Origin: PALSA-612 sp963846915
Lineage (GTDB): Bacteria; Actinomycetota; Thermoleophilia; Gaiellales; Gaiellaceae
NCBI GenBank assembly: GCA_963846915.1
Contig: CAWJXV010000005.1
Coordinates: 62,001 to 126,000 of the forward strand
Direction: 5' to 3'
DNA: 64,000 bases
Part shown: one piece after another, positions 28,992 through 38,014 of the stretch
How the letters are laid out: every line of letters begins with the position of its first letter
Numbering within the stretch: position 1 is the stretch's first letter
Made by a program: the position numbers and the translations under genes
The notes under the pieces: generated by a model
Told to the model about the DNA's origin: nothing
The model's database searches: none
The model's input: only the letters and a program-made list of their open reading frames with translations

Positions 28992-29696
28992 TCAGGAGAG
29001 GTGCGCGCCCTCCGGCTCCCCGGACGCGCGCTGGCGCCGGCGCCGTCGGCGCAGGACCTCGAAAGCGACGACGAGCAGCGCGCCGAGTGCGGCGGCGAGC
29101 GCGATCACGACCGTGTCCATGCTCGAGCCCGAGCCGGAGCCCGTGCTCCCGCTCGTCGCCGGGAGCTTGATGCCGTCCCTCGCGGCCAGGAGCCGGACGG
29201 CCCTGTCCGCCGTCTTCAGCAGTCCGTCAGTGCCCTTGCCGATCGGGACCGTGCGCACGAGCGCGAGCGTCTTCGGCGACGGGCGGACGACGTAGGTCGT
29301 GCCCACGCGCCGGGTCCCCTCGTTGTAGCCGTAGCCCTTCGGGCTGACGATCAGGAGTCGGCCGCGATAGACGAAGGCGAGTTCCTCGGCCAGGAACCCG
29401 GCGTAGGCCTTCGGCTTCTCCCAGAGCGCGGAGACGGAGCCGAGGTCGTAGGGCGAGGTGATCACGGCGACGCGAATCCGGTAGCCGCGCTTGTTCGCGT
29501 CGGCGACCGTCTGCTTCAGCTTCGTCAGGCTTTCCTTCGGCGTGTTCGAGTAGTAGGGGTAGAAGACCTGGTAGGTGAGCAGGAAGTCGCTCGCCGGGTC
29601 GCCGTCGGCCCGCGCCGGAGGCGCTGACAGACCGAGCAGCGCCAGGGGGGCGGCGATCGCCGCGAGCAGCAGGCAGACGACGAGCAGGCGTCTCAC
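28992..29696 (-). CDS. Membrane-anchored TPM-like protein
   Basis: A 234-residue protein. The signal peptide leads into ARADGDPASD, identical to the paralogue at 27119. Then comes a TPM-like domain (LKQTVADANKRGYRIRVAVI, DLGSVSALW, YAGFLAEEL, RLLIVSPKGYGYN), a Gly/Ser linker, one C-terminal helix (about 196-216) and a basic tail. This one-domain, C-anchored topology is usual for TPM proteins, but residue conservation is too loose for certainty. The GTG start overlaps the preceding stop by four bases (GTGA), so it ends the coupled copper-type operon. Confidence 0.6.
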   Translation of the reverse strand: MRRLLVVCLLLAAIAAPLALLGLSAPPARADGDPASDFLLTYQVFYPYYSNTPKESLTKLKQTVADANKRGYRIRVAVITSPYDLGSVSALWEKPKAYAGFLAEELAFVYRGRLLIVSPKGYGYNEGTRRVGTTYVVRPSPKTLALVRTVPIGKGTDGLLKTADRAVRLLAARDGIKLPATSGSTGSGSGSSMDTVVIALAAALGALLVVAFEVLRRRRRRQRASGEPEGAHLS

Positions 29697-30687
29697 GCAG
29701 GCGCCTTCGTCGGCGGGACGATTCGCAAGGGGCTGTCGAACGGCCCGTAGACCTCGTGCATGAAGTGAGCCGTCGCGGTCATGTGGAGATCCAGGGTATG
29801 CATCGTCGCCCTGTCGACCACGATCGTGAACCACGCGTGCAGCTGCGGGTCGAAGAAGCTCGCGCGCACGACAGGCCGTCCCCGCAGCGTCGACGTGCCG
29901 AGGACGTGCGCGTTCGACACGCCCTGCCAGAGCGGGATGGGCTGTCGGATCGGGTCCTGCTGGGACTCCTGCCAGCCGTGCCCGGGCAGCCGGTCCCAGC
30001 GGCGCGACCCGATCGACACGGCTGCAGGGCCGTTTCGGATCTCGTACGTGTAGCGGTACGGGGCCTGGAACTGCCAGACCGTGTGGATCGTGGCGCCCGG
30101 ACCGGACGAGAGCCGGTCGTGGTTGACGAGCGTCTTCAGGCGGCGCCAGGTCGTACCGGCCCGCCGGACGAGCGCCGTCGCCGACGGACCGGGCACCGAG
30201 GCGGGCAGGGCGAAGGCGACGGAGGACGGCGGTCGGTTCGGCCCGCGGATCGAGACACGGACCGACGCGCGGCGCAGGTCCTGCCACCGAGGCGCGGTAG
30301 CACCCCTCGCCGCACGGCCGGGCTGCGGCCGCGCCGGGGTCGAACGACACCGTGAGCCCGCTGATCGGCTGGTCGGGGCCGACCACGGAGGCCTGCAGCG
30401 CGAGCCTGCCCGCGCGGCGCGACACGGCCAGGCCGACCGCCAGGTCGCGGTCCTCGCGGCCGAGCACGAGCGCGCCGGCGGGAGGCGACGGGAAGGCTCG
30501 ACGTATAGACCGAGACCGTGCTTGCCGCGGACGGCGCGGGAGCGGCGGCCGGGCTCGCCGGCGGCGCGGACGTCGCTGGCGGTGTCGCCTGGTAGAGCAG
30601 GTAGACGGTCACGATCGCCCCGATTCCGCACCCGAGGGCGACGAGCGCCGCGAGCAGCTTCAGCCGGATCTCGGTCTGGCTCTTCAT
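29693..30687 (-). CDS. Membrane-anchored YtkA-like plus LolA-like protein, frameshifted
   Basis: About 330 residues after repair. One N-terminal helix (about 9-29) and a Pro/Ala linker lead into a beta-rich region (LAVGLAVSRRAGRLALQASVVG, ISGLTVSFDPGAAAARPCGEGCYRA), read here as a YtkA/CopC-associated sandwich. The C-terminal 170 residues (TTWRRLKTLVNHDRLSS, YRYTYEIRNG, RASFFDPQLHAWFTIVVDR) look like a LolA/LppX-type lipid-binding half barrel. Two indels, near 30490 and 30290, separate the three pieces. The ATG overlaps the CopCD stop. Domain assignments are tentative; operon membership is clear. Confidence 0.55.
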
Positions 30688-32412
30688 CCGCTCGCGTGGT
30701 CGAGGAGTTGCACCTCGAGCGGCGCTGCGCCCGGGGGCGTGATGTTGAAGCCGACGCCCCAGCGGCCGACCATCACGAGGGCCGGCACGTTCGCACGCGC
30801 GTAAGCGCCCTCGGACCGCTGGGGAAGGCTGTACTCCTGCTGCTGCATCTCCATGTCGAGCATCGTGAACGTCGCGGTCACGTCCGCTCCCTTCACCGGC
30901 TTGCCGTCCTTCTCGATCTTGACGGCGAACGTGTTCGGCACAGCCGCCTTGTTCGGCGAGAACTGGAAGTGGAGCGTGTAGCCGTTCTTCTTCACCATCG
31001 CCTGGCCGTTCGAGCCGACGTTCGCGTTGATCGCGCCGAGGCTCGCGAGCGCCGGCGGCGGCGGCGGCAGGCTGGTCAGCAAGGCGGCGCCGAAGAACGC
31101 GCCGACGACGAGCACGACCTCGCCGCTGACGAGGACGCGCAGGACGCTCGCCGGCTTCGAGCCGTCGGCGCCGTCGCCGACCCGCCTGAACCGCGGCGCC
31201 GTCCACCCGAAGTTGACGGCCGCGATCAGGACCGTCCCGCCGAGGAAGATCAGTTTGAGGACGAGCGACTTTCCGTAGGAGGTCGTCCAGAGCGAGTCGA
31301 GCGTAGGGAAGTGCTGCAGCGCCGAGCCGATGCCGGAGGCGACCAGGGCCATCACCGACACGAACGCGATGCGCGAGAAGCGCGGCACGACGGCGGCCAG
31401 CACAGGCACCCGCTGCACGCCGACGCTCGCGCCGAGGATGAGCAGTCCGACGAGGCCGCCGAGCCAGATCGAGCCCGCGGCGAGGTGGATCCAGTCGAGG
31501 AGCAGCGACAGCCAGACGCGGGTTCGTCTGGGCGGCGTGGCCGGCGAGTCCCGGGACGACCAGGGCACAGGTGGCCGCCGTCAGCGCACCGATCAGCGCC
31601 AGCAACGCAGCGGTCGAGCGCTGCTTGCGCGCTCCGACGTCGAGCCAGATCGCGATCGCGCCGGCGAGCGCGAGCAGGGCGAGCACGATCTCGAGGTCGA
31701 GCAGCGAGCGCCCGAAGTGCGACGACGTCAGCAGCGGGATCACCGTCCCGAGGTCGAACACGCCCGCCTGCGCGAACTTGGCGGTCGACATCACGTCGTA
31801 GATCGGCGTCACGATCAGCGCGACCCCGATCGAGGCGAAGAACGCGATCGAGACCGACCGCACCGACGCGCCCGGCACTCGCCGGGGCACGTCCCGGGCG
31901 ATGAACGTCCGCAGCAGGAGCAGGCCGACCGCACACATGAACGAGAGGAACATCAACCAGCGTGCGACGAGTAGGCCGGGCGTTGCGGCGCTCTCGGTCA
32001 GAGAGGGGATCTGGAACTGGGGCGCCGGGCCGGGATTGGGGCCGACCGCGAACGTGAACGCGCCCTTGACGGGGTGCCCATCGGCGGAGATGGCGCGCCA
32101 GTAGACGAGATACCAGCCCTGTGGCAGGTTCGGCTTCAGCGGGGTGACGAGCGTGTCGGCGTTCGTCGGCGAGCGGTGCGGCGGCGCGGTCGCCTCCTGC
32201 ACCGCCTGCGGGTTCGTCACCGAGACGGTGGCGAAGCGGGGTTCGACCGCCTCGTCGTAGGTCAGGTCGACTTCTTTCGGCGGATGGTTGACCGTGACGC
32301 TCGCGGACGGGCTCGTTTTGATCAGGTACGCATGCGCGAATGCGGAGGCAGGCGCCGCCAGCGCCACGACCGTGGCGGCGAGCGCGGCGGCACCTGTCCT
32401 CCTGAGCCTCAT
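30684..32412 (-). CDS. CopC-CopD fusion, copper resistance/uptake protein
   Basis: About 575 residues. Signal peptide (about 1-26), then a CopC domain beginning HAYLIKTSPSASVTVNHPP, whose first His follows the cleavage site as in copper-binding CopC, with GWYLVYWRAISADGHPVKGAFTFAV at its end. An eight-helix CopD domain follows (for example LLDWIHLAAGSIWLGGLVGLL), then a C-terminal periplasmic beta domain (KKNGYTLHFQFSPNKAAVPNTF) that looks like YtkA/FixH. A one-base insertion near 31513 splits the frame. CopCD moves copper across the membrane. ATGA overlaps with YcnI upstream and the next gene downstream. Confidence 0.85.
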
Positions 32413-33016
32413 GCCAGCTCCCGCTTGCCCTTTCCGCCGCCGCCGAGGAGCCCGATGACGGCGATCACGAGCGCCGCGATCGCGAGCACGAGCGCGACGA
32501 TCTCGATCGTCGAGGTCCCCTCCGCCGCCGAACGACGAGACGGCCTCGACCCTCGGCGCTGGGGTGTCCGAGGCCTCCGACGACTGGTTCCAGTCGACGA
32601 CCTTTCCGTCCGAGTAGGTCTGGCGGACAGTGAACATGACCGTGCCCGGCTTCGCGATGCTGCCGTTGAATCGGAAGACCGAGTCGAAGCCGGTCGGAGT
32701 CCTTCCGCCCGTCCAGCTCACCTTCTGGAAGACGGTGCTGTCACCGGATCCCGTCGACTTGGTGACCATCTTCCAGGGTGCGGGCGGCGGCTCGAACGAG
32801 TCGATCGCGAACGACGGAGGGGACAGTCAGCTCGATCTTCGTCGTGATCGCGTTCGCCTCCTCGGTCGGCACCGAGAGCGTGAACTGCTGCAGCGTGTTG
32901 TCGGCCTTCACAACGGCGGGGCTCATGATCGCGTGGGCCGACGCGGCGGCGGCCACGACCAGGGCCACCGTAACGACGAGGCCGAACGCGACGAGCGGTT
33001 TTCGCACTGCCTTCAT
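32409..33016 (-). CDS. YcnI-like (DUF1775) copper-associated protein, frameshifted
   Basis: About 202 residues after repair: signal peptide ending ASAHA, the DUF1775 domain (IMSPAVVKADNTLQQFTLSVPTE, EANAITTKIELTVP, FAIDSFEPPPAPWKM) and a C-terminal anchor helix (TIEIVALVLAIAALVIAVIGLL). The mature protein starts with His, the copper ligand of B. subtilis YcnI. One extra base near 32823 and another indel near 32520 break the frame. A strong AAAGGAG site precedes the ATG, the best ribosome site in this operon, and the gene overlaps copCD by four bases. YcnI proteins are copper chaperones that accompany CopCD. Confidence 0.8.
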
Positions 33017-34032
33017 GCCTGCTCCTTTCGAGACGTGCGTACGTTGGAAAGCCCCGGCCGGGTCTTCGCGCTGCTGCGCGTGCCCGGTGTGGGGGCGAGG
33101 AAGACGAGCCCTGCGGCGCCCAGGCCCGCACCGAGCGCGAGTGCCGCCGCCGCGCGCACCGCCGATGCCGGCAGCGCCGAGACGACGACTCCGTGGCGGA
33201 AGACCGCGAGCTCTGACAGGGCCTGCAGCACCGCAAAGGCCGCGATTGCGGCGACGGCGACGAGTCGCGCCCGGGGCTGTGTCAGGAAGCCGATCGCCAG
33301 CACCGTCAGCGTCACCTCGATCGCCAGCAGGAGCCAGCGGTCCGCCGAGACGGGCAGGCCCGCGGCGGCGAACCCGCCGAGGTCGGCGATCGTCCCCAGG
33401 CCGGCGAGCGCGGCCAGGCCGCAGGCGGCCGCCCAGAGCCAACGCCGTCGCCGCACCGCGACGGCGGCGGCGGCGAGCGGCAAGGCGCCGAGGAGGAGCC
33501 AGGGCCAGAGTGGCGGCGTGGCTTGCCGCGTCAGCTCGCCCAGGACCGCAGCCCTGTGTCCCTCGACGACGACGGGCACCGACCACGGGATGTTCGTCCG
33601 ACCGTGGAGCGCCGACGACGGCGCCCAGACCCGGGTGTCCGCCCAGGCGAACGTCCGCCCGGTGGCGATTCGCGCCCAGGTCACGCCGCCCGGGGCCCGC
33701 GTCCCGACGAGCCGCAGACCCTGCGCCGTCTCCGAGTGGGCGTTCGCGGACACGCCGTGAGAATCGAAGCGGAGGAACGGCTCGCCCACGTAGCCGAGGA
33801 CGACTGCCTGCCGGCCCGGCGCGACCGTCAGCCGCAGCTTCCGCCCGGCGTCGTCGAGCGTCGCGTGCACGCCGTCCGGCCCGGCGGCGCCGGGCAGGAT
33901 CCTGTTCGCGTAGTCGAGCGCGACGATCGGCACGGCGGTGTGGTGTGCCTGGGCGACGCCCGGCGCCACGAGTGCCGCGAATACGGTCGGTATGAGCAGG
34001 CGAGCAAGTCGTCCTGCACGTGGGAGCTGCAA
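33013..34032 (-). CDS. Unknown membrane protein of the copper-type operon
   Basis: A 339-residue protein whose TTG start is set by GGAGGA just upstream. Signal peptide (VFAALVAPGVAQA), an extracytoplasmic domain starting HHTAVPIVALDYANRILPG, then from about residue 170 five to seven transmembrane helices and a basic tail. Two adjacent His at the mature N-terminus recall the N-terminal His of CopC and YcnI next door, so metal binding is possible; this is inference. I do not recognise the family. It overlaps the ycnI ATG by four bases. Confidence 0.55.
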   Translation of the reverse strand: MQLPRAGRLARLLIPTVFAALVAPGVAQAHHTAVPIVALDYANRILPGAAGPDGVHATLDDAGRKLRLTVAPGRQAVVLGYVGEPFLRFDSHGVSANAHSETAQGLRLVGTRAPGGVTWARIATGRTFAWADTRVWAPSSALHGRTNIPWSVPVVVEGHRAAVLGELTRQATPPLWPWLLLGALPLAAAAVAVRRRRWLWAAACGLAALAGLGTIADLGGFAAAGLPVSADRWLLLAIEVTLTVLAIGFLTQPRARLVAVAAIAAFAVLQALSELAVFRHGVVVSALPASAVRAAAALALGAGLGAAGLVFLAPTPGTRSSAKTRPGLSNVRTSRKEQA

Positions 34033-34079
34033 GCTTCCTCCATCCGTCTGGTGACGACGCGCCCCGCGGGCGCGAAGGG

Positions 34080-34691
34080 TCAGACGGGGAGCGGCGGCGC
34101 GCGGAGCCCGCGGAGCTCGGCCAGCGGATTGCGCCGCCGGACGAGGAGCGGCCGCGCGGCCGGGAACGACTGCGCGGCGGAGCGGAGCGCAACTCTCCTG
34201 CTCGACCGGGCGACGAGCGCGATCAGCTGCGTGCAGGAGCGCTCGACGAGCGCCACGAGCGCCGCCAGCGCGGCGACGACGGCGAGCACGAGCAGGAGCT
34301 GCGAGGGACCGAAGACGGCGGGCGCCGCGCGCCCCTCGGCCAGCGTCCGCTCGATCGTCTCCTGGACGACGAGGAAGGCGACGCCCGCGAGCGCCAGGCG
34401 GACAGTGCGCACGGTCCCGGGCAGCGGCCGGGCCGTCGCCGGCAGCAGCACGCGCACGACGGAACGGCGCAGCGACTCGCGGCCGAGCACCGCCGAGAGG
34501 AGGAGCAGGCCGAACGCTGCGAGGACGGCGATCGTGAGCCCGGCGACGAGCGGCTCGTACCACGCGAAGTAGGCGTGGTCGCCGGTCGACGGCAGCAACG
34601 TGCGGTACAGCGCCAGGTGTCCGCCGAGCGCGCAGAGGGCGACCGGCAGGAGATGCCGGAGCCCGCCGACGAACCTGCGCGCCGGTCGCAT
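34080..34691 (-). CDS. Hypothetical four-TM membrane protein
   Basis: 203 residues with four hydrophobic stretches (about 14-30, 48-68, 95-112, 127-150) and a basic, Arg-rich C-terminus likely to be cytosolic. No family recognised. The ATG at 34689-34691 is taken; an ATG four codons upstream (34703) is equally possible. It lies 32 bases after the lipoprotein gene and 47 before the next gene, so it is in the same transcription unit. Confidence 0.5.
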   Translation of the reverse strand: MRPARRFVGGLRHLLPVALCALGGHLALYRTLLPSTGDHAYFAWYEPLVAGLTIAVLAAFGLLLLSAVLGRESLRRSVVRVLLPATARPLPGTVRTVRLALAGVAFLVVQETIERTLAEGRAAPAVFGPSQLLLVLAVVAALAALVALVERSCTQLIALVARSSRRVALRSAAQSFPAARPLLVRRRNPLAELRGLRAPPLPV

Positions 34692-34723
34692 GGGGGAGAG
34701 CATAGCCCGGTCGGCCGTCGCGC

Positions 34724-35617
34724 TCACGCCCCGACCGGCAGCACGAACGGCGCCGAGAGGATCTTCCCACCCGCTTTCATCTGCAGGAACAGCCTCCAGG
34801 TGCCCGAGTCGGGCAGGAGGACGCCCACGGTCAGGTGGCCGGGCGTGGCCGAGCTGCCCACGACCTTGCTCCCGCCGAACACGCTGGTGCAGCCGCCGGC
34901 TCCGGGGCTGCAGACGTGCGTGTGGAAGTACTCGAAGCGGCCCTTGTGGAAGAAGATCGCGTGCGCCAGCGCCCCGTACCACGGCGTCAGCGTCACCGGC
35001 TTCCCGTTCGGGTCGGTGACCGTCATGTAGACGAGCGCCGACTGGATCGCCTTGAGCGGCGAGGGGACGATCTTCACGATCTTGAAGTGGTAGCCGTCGA
35101 CCGTGGCGATCGACGACGGGGCCCCGAGCGGCGTGGGCTTGTACGCGCCCTTCACGTCGAAGTTGCCGAAGAGCTGGAAGTTCGTCTGCGCGAACCCGTT
35201 GACGCCGCCGGCGCCCGCCGGCTCCGCCGGATAGACGTCGAGCACCATCCGGTACGGCCCCGGCTTCGGGAACGTGATCGTCTGCGAGAACGTGCCGTCC
35301 GCCCCGATCGGCGGATGCCGGTGGATGATCACGTTCAGGTCCTTGCGCACGATGATCATGTGCACGCCCGTGTGCGGGCCGCTGCCGGTCTTGAACTTCG
35401 TCATCGTCACGAGCTTGCTCCCGGACGGCTGCAGGATCTTGAAGGAGACCTTCGTCGGCTTCCCCGCGGTGATCGGCCCGCTCGGCGTCAGGTCGGCGAT
35501 CTGCGTCACCTGCACCTTCTGGATCGTCGGCTGCGTGTTGTTGGAGGACGAGCCGCACCCCGCGATCACCGCGGCGAGCGAGAGCAGGGGCAGGGCGAAG
35601 AGCACCTTGCGGGTCAC
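34724..35617 (-). CDS. Lipoprotein with His-rich cupredoxin-like repeats
   Basis: 297 residues with a lipobox (LAAVIAGC near residues 14-21), then two beta-rich modules. The first contains TGVHMIIVRKDLNVIIHRHPP and the second ALAHAIFFHKGRFEYFHTHVC; this pattern of H-x-x followed by H-x-H in a sandwich is seen in periplasmic YtkA-like domains. The repeated His pairs suggest copper or other metal binding. The GTG start overlaps the upstream stop by four bases. Function is unproven, but both motif and context point to metal handling. Confidence 0.6.
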   Translation of the reverse strand: MTRKVLFALPLLSLAAVIAGCGSSSNNTQPTIQKVQVTQIADLTPSGPITAGKPTKVSFKILQPSGSKLVTMTKFKTGSGPHTGVHMIIVRKDLNVIIHRHPPIGADGTFSQTITFPKPGPYRMVLDVYPAEPAGAGGVNGFAQTNFQLFGNFDVKGAYKPTPLGAPSSIATVDGYHFKIVKIVPSPLKAIQSALVYMTVTDPNGKPVTLTPWYGALAHAIFFHKGRFEYFHTHVCSPGAGGCTSVFGGSKVVGSSATPGHLTVGVLLPDSGTWRLFLQMKAGGKILSAPFVLPVGA

Positions 35618-36219
35618 GGGCGTCCTTTCGGGAAGAGGTACGACGTGTGCGGAGGAACGTAGCCGCCGATCTCCAGCACGATCTCGTCGTGCCGTCGCAG
35701 CGGGATCGCGCTTGGGTCTCCGCGGTAGCGCCTGCCGTTCACGAACGCGAGCAGCGGACGCGAGCTCGTGAAACCTGCCAGCCGTCGCGGCCCGAGCGGC
35801 TGCCCCCAGATCCGGAAGAGGTCGCCGACGCGGAGGCCCGTGGCCGCGACCTCGACGACGCCGGTCGGCTCGCGGGTGCGCAGCGGATAGAGGCAGCGGC
35901 CGCCGAGGACGTAGACGCCGTCGCGCTCGACCGGCGGCGCGACGCCGATGCCGGCGGGGACGATCAGAACGCGCTTGTGCGCGAAGAGCTCGAGGTGCAC
36001 GCGGAGCCGCATCGGGCTCGATTGCGAGCAGGCGAGGTCGCCGACGCGTCGCCCTGCCCGGACGTCGGCGGTACTTGCCTCGAGCCGGTAGCCGGGCCCG
36101 ACGCCGATCGGCGTCGGCACGAGCGGCGGCGGCTGTGCGCGCGCGCCGCGAGCCACGAGTCCGCAGAGAACGACCAGTAGCAGCCCGCCCGCGACGAATC
36201 CGACACGCGAAGCGCTCAC
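35614..36219 (-). CDS. Exported hypothetical protein, first gene of the copper-type operon
   Basis: 201 residues: signal/anchor helix (6-27), then a beta-rich domain. Segments such as HLELFAHKRVLIVPAGIGV, CLYPLRTREPTGVVEV, GDLFRIWGQPL and PLRRHDEIVLEIGGYVPP follow a plan I recall from actinobacterial secreted proteins in which the second segment is usually CxxPLHTHD; here the His are replaced (PLRTRE), so a metal site may be lost. The GTG at 36219 is preceded seven bases upstream by TACCAT (minus strand), a leaderless-type promoter. It probably opens a unit running to 28992. Confidence 0.5.
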   Translation of the reverse strand: MSASRVGFVAGGLLLVVLCGLVARGARAQPPPLVPTPIGVGPGYRLEASTADVRAGRRVGDLACSQSSPMRLRVHLELFAHKRVLIVPAGIGVAPPVERDGVYVLGGRCLYPLRTREPTGVVEVAATGLRVGDLFRIWGQPLGPRRLAGFTSSRPLLAFVNGRRYRGDPSAIPLRRHDEIVLEIGGYVPPHTSYLFPKGRP

Positions 36220-36257
36220 GCAGACGATGGTACGGACACGGCGCGCCGGGGCGCGAG

Positions 36258-37115
36258 TCAGGCGACGCCGGCGAGCTCGAGGTCGGAGACGCCCGCCGGC
36301 GCATCCGGCTTCGGGCGGGAGAGGAGCGCGCCTCCGGCGATCAGCAGCGCGAAGGAGATTCCGCGCAGGACGCCGAGCTCTCCGTTCGGGAACGGCTCGT
36401 CGTAGAGCGTCGTGCCGGCGATGATCGGGAGCGCATTCGTGAACAGCGTGGCGACGCCGGCGGTCGTCAGAGCCGCGCCCTTCTGGAACCCCAGCTGGAG
36501 CACGATCGTCCCGAAGGAGTAGGCGAGGATCATCGCCGGGATGAAGAGCAGTCTCACGCCACCGGTCACGACGGCCTTCGTGACGACGTCGCCGGCGGCG
36601 AGCAGGATCCCGGCGGCCATGCCGTGCGCCCCCGCCGCGCCGAGCAGCCGCGGGCCGTAGCGGATAGCGACCACAGCCAGCCCGGCCGAGGCGACGACCC
36701 AGATGAGGATCCCGCCCCAGACGCCCTCGTCTCCCTGGCCGGTCGCGCCGGCGAGCGAGATGCCGAGGAAGGCGAGCCCGGTCGCAGCGACGACGACGCC
36801 GAGCAGCTCGCGCCGCGCGAGCTTGACGCCGGCGACGCGCGAGCTGAGGAAGGCGAGGATCCCGATTCCCCCGGCCGAGAGCGACTGGACGAGCGCGAGC
36901 GGCGCGAGCGCCAGCGCCCCGACGTAGCAGAGGAAGCCCGCCGTCTCGGCGGCGAACCCGGTCATCCAGTGGCGGTCGGTCAGAAGCGACCTGAGCGACT
37001 CCCGCGGACGGCGTATCGAGAGCGGCGGCAGTGCCGAGGCGGCGTCGTGCTCGCGCAGCCAGGCCCAGTTGATGGCCACGGCGGAGACGAACGTGAGCAG
37101 GATCGCGAGCGTCAT
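36258..37115 (-). CDS. DMT-superfamily transporter
   Basis: 285 residues with nine or ten transmembrane helices in two halves. It is EamA/NIPA-like in layout (FVSAVAINWAWLREHDAASALP early; ALVQSLSAGGIGILAF in helix 4). It differs clearly from the two EamA genes at 0.9-2.7 kb. Substrate unknown. The ATG is at 37113-37115. It is divergent from the flavin-type oxidase at 37186 and 38 bases upstream of the start codon of the 36219 gene. Confidence 0.75.
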   Translation of the reverse strand: MTLAILLTFVSAVAINWAWLREHDAASALPPLSIRRPRESLRSLLTDRHWMTGFAAETAGFLCYVGALALAPLALVQSLSAGGIGILAFLSSRVAGVKLARRELLGVVVAATGLAFLGISLAGATGQGDEGVWGGILIWVVASAGLAVVAIRYGPRLLGAAGAHGMAAGILLAAGDVVTKAVVTGGVRLLFIPAMILAYSFGTIVLQLGFQKGAALTTAGVATLFTNALPIIAGTTLYDEPFPNGELGVLRGISFALLIAGGALLSRPKPDAPAGVSDLELAGVA

Positions 37116-37185
37116 CGAACGGTCAGATTCCCTCCGGCCGCATCGTTACACGCGAGGCCCCGGTCCCGATAGGGTCGAGGCGAAA

Positions 37186-37608
37186 GTGGCCCTGATCGAC
37201 ACGAGCACGGAGTTCGGCAAGCGGGCGGAGCGGCGGCTACGCGAGGAGTGGCTGGCCTGGCTGACCACCGTCGACGCGAAGGGAACGCCGCAGCCGGTGC
37301 CCGTCTGGTTCCTCTGGGACGGGGCCGACAGCGTCCTGATCTACAGCAAGCCGGACACGCCGAAGCTCCGCGCGATCGAGCGCAACCCTCGCGTCAGCCT
37401 CAACCTCGACGGCAACGGTAAGGGAGGCGACATCGTCGTTTTGCTCGGCGAGGCTGCGGTCTCAGACGACCCGCCCGCGCACGAGATCCCGGAGTATGTC
37501 GAGAAGTACGCGCCGCGGCTCGAATTCAACCGCTGGGCGCCCGAGGAGTTCGCCTCCATGTACTCGGTGCCGATCCGCATCCGCGTCGCGCGCGTCCGCG
37601 GGCACTGA
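37186..37608 (+). CDS. PPOX-class F420/FMN-dependent oxidoreductase, Rv3369-like
   Basis: 140 residues with the split-barrel fold of pyridoxamine-phosphate-oxidase-like proteins. EEWLAWLTTVDAKGTPQPVPVWFLWDG at the N-terminus and IERNPRVSLNLDGNGKGGDIVVLLGEA in the middle match the short actinobacterial family typified by Rv3369. Members bind F420 or FMN; which one cannot be told here. The GTG start is preceded ten bases upstream by TAGGGT (37170-37175) with no ribosome site, hence probably leaderless. Confidence 0.85.
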   Translation: MALIDTSTEFGKRAERRLREEWLAWLTTVDAKGTPQPVPVWFLWDGADSVLIYSKPDTPKLRAIERNPRVSLNLDGNGKGGDIVVLLGEAAVSDDPPAHEIPEYVEKYAPRLEFNRWAPEEFASMYSVPIRIRVARVRGH

Positions 37609-37693
37609 GCTCGCGCGCCGCCGCTCGCGTCTGCGCAGCCTTCGTCACGGATTCGGCACGGTCACGTGACGGTTTCACGGCTACCGTCGAGGC

Positions 37694-38014
37694 ATGGCGT
37701 CGACTCCGTGGGGGCAAGCCGCACTCGTGGACGAGATCGTGCTTCCGCAGCATGTCGGGGAGTCGGCATTCGCCACGCATGTCCAGCTGCTCGAGACGAA
37801 GGCGGGCGAGCGGCTCGTCAGGCTCGCGTACGCGACCGGCGCCCAGGCTTCGGTGCGGAGAGGGCCGGTCACGCTCACGCTCGGCGATCTCGAGCGGCTG
37901 CGCGAGGAGCTGGCGGCCCACCCGGAGCTCGCCTCCGCGTTCGGCCTCGACGGCGTCAGGCGACCGCGGCGGCCAGGCGGGCGCGCGCCGCGTCGACGAG
38001 CGAGCCCAGGATGA
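37694..38014 (+). CDS. Small hypothetical protein overlapping the purQ 3' end
   Basis: 106 residues. The first 85 look protein-like (VLPQHVGESAFATHVQLLETKAGERLVRLAYATG, then VRRGPVTLTLGDLERLREELAAHPELASAFGL) while the last 20 are Arg/Pro-rich and antisense to purQ (59-base overlap). That suggests the true stop has been lost or shifted near 37960. TACCGT at 37682-37687 lies six bases before the ATG. Unknown function; probably a small soluble protein. Confidence 0.5.
   Translation: MASTPWGQAALVDEIVLPQHVGESAFATHVQLLETKAGERLVRLAYATGAQASVRRGPVTLTLGDLERLREELAAHPELASAFGLDGVRRPRRPGGRAPRRRASPG

Noticed and set aside
30136..32769. An 877-codon minus-strand open frame
   Set aside because: It fuses parts of YcnI, CopCD and out-of-frame sequence through indels; the domain-correct genes are given instead.
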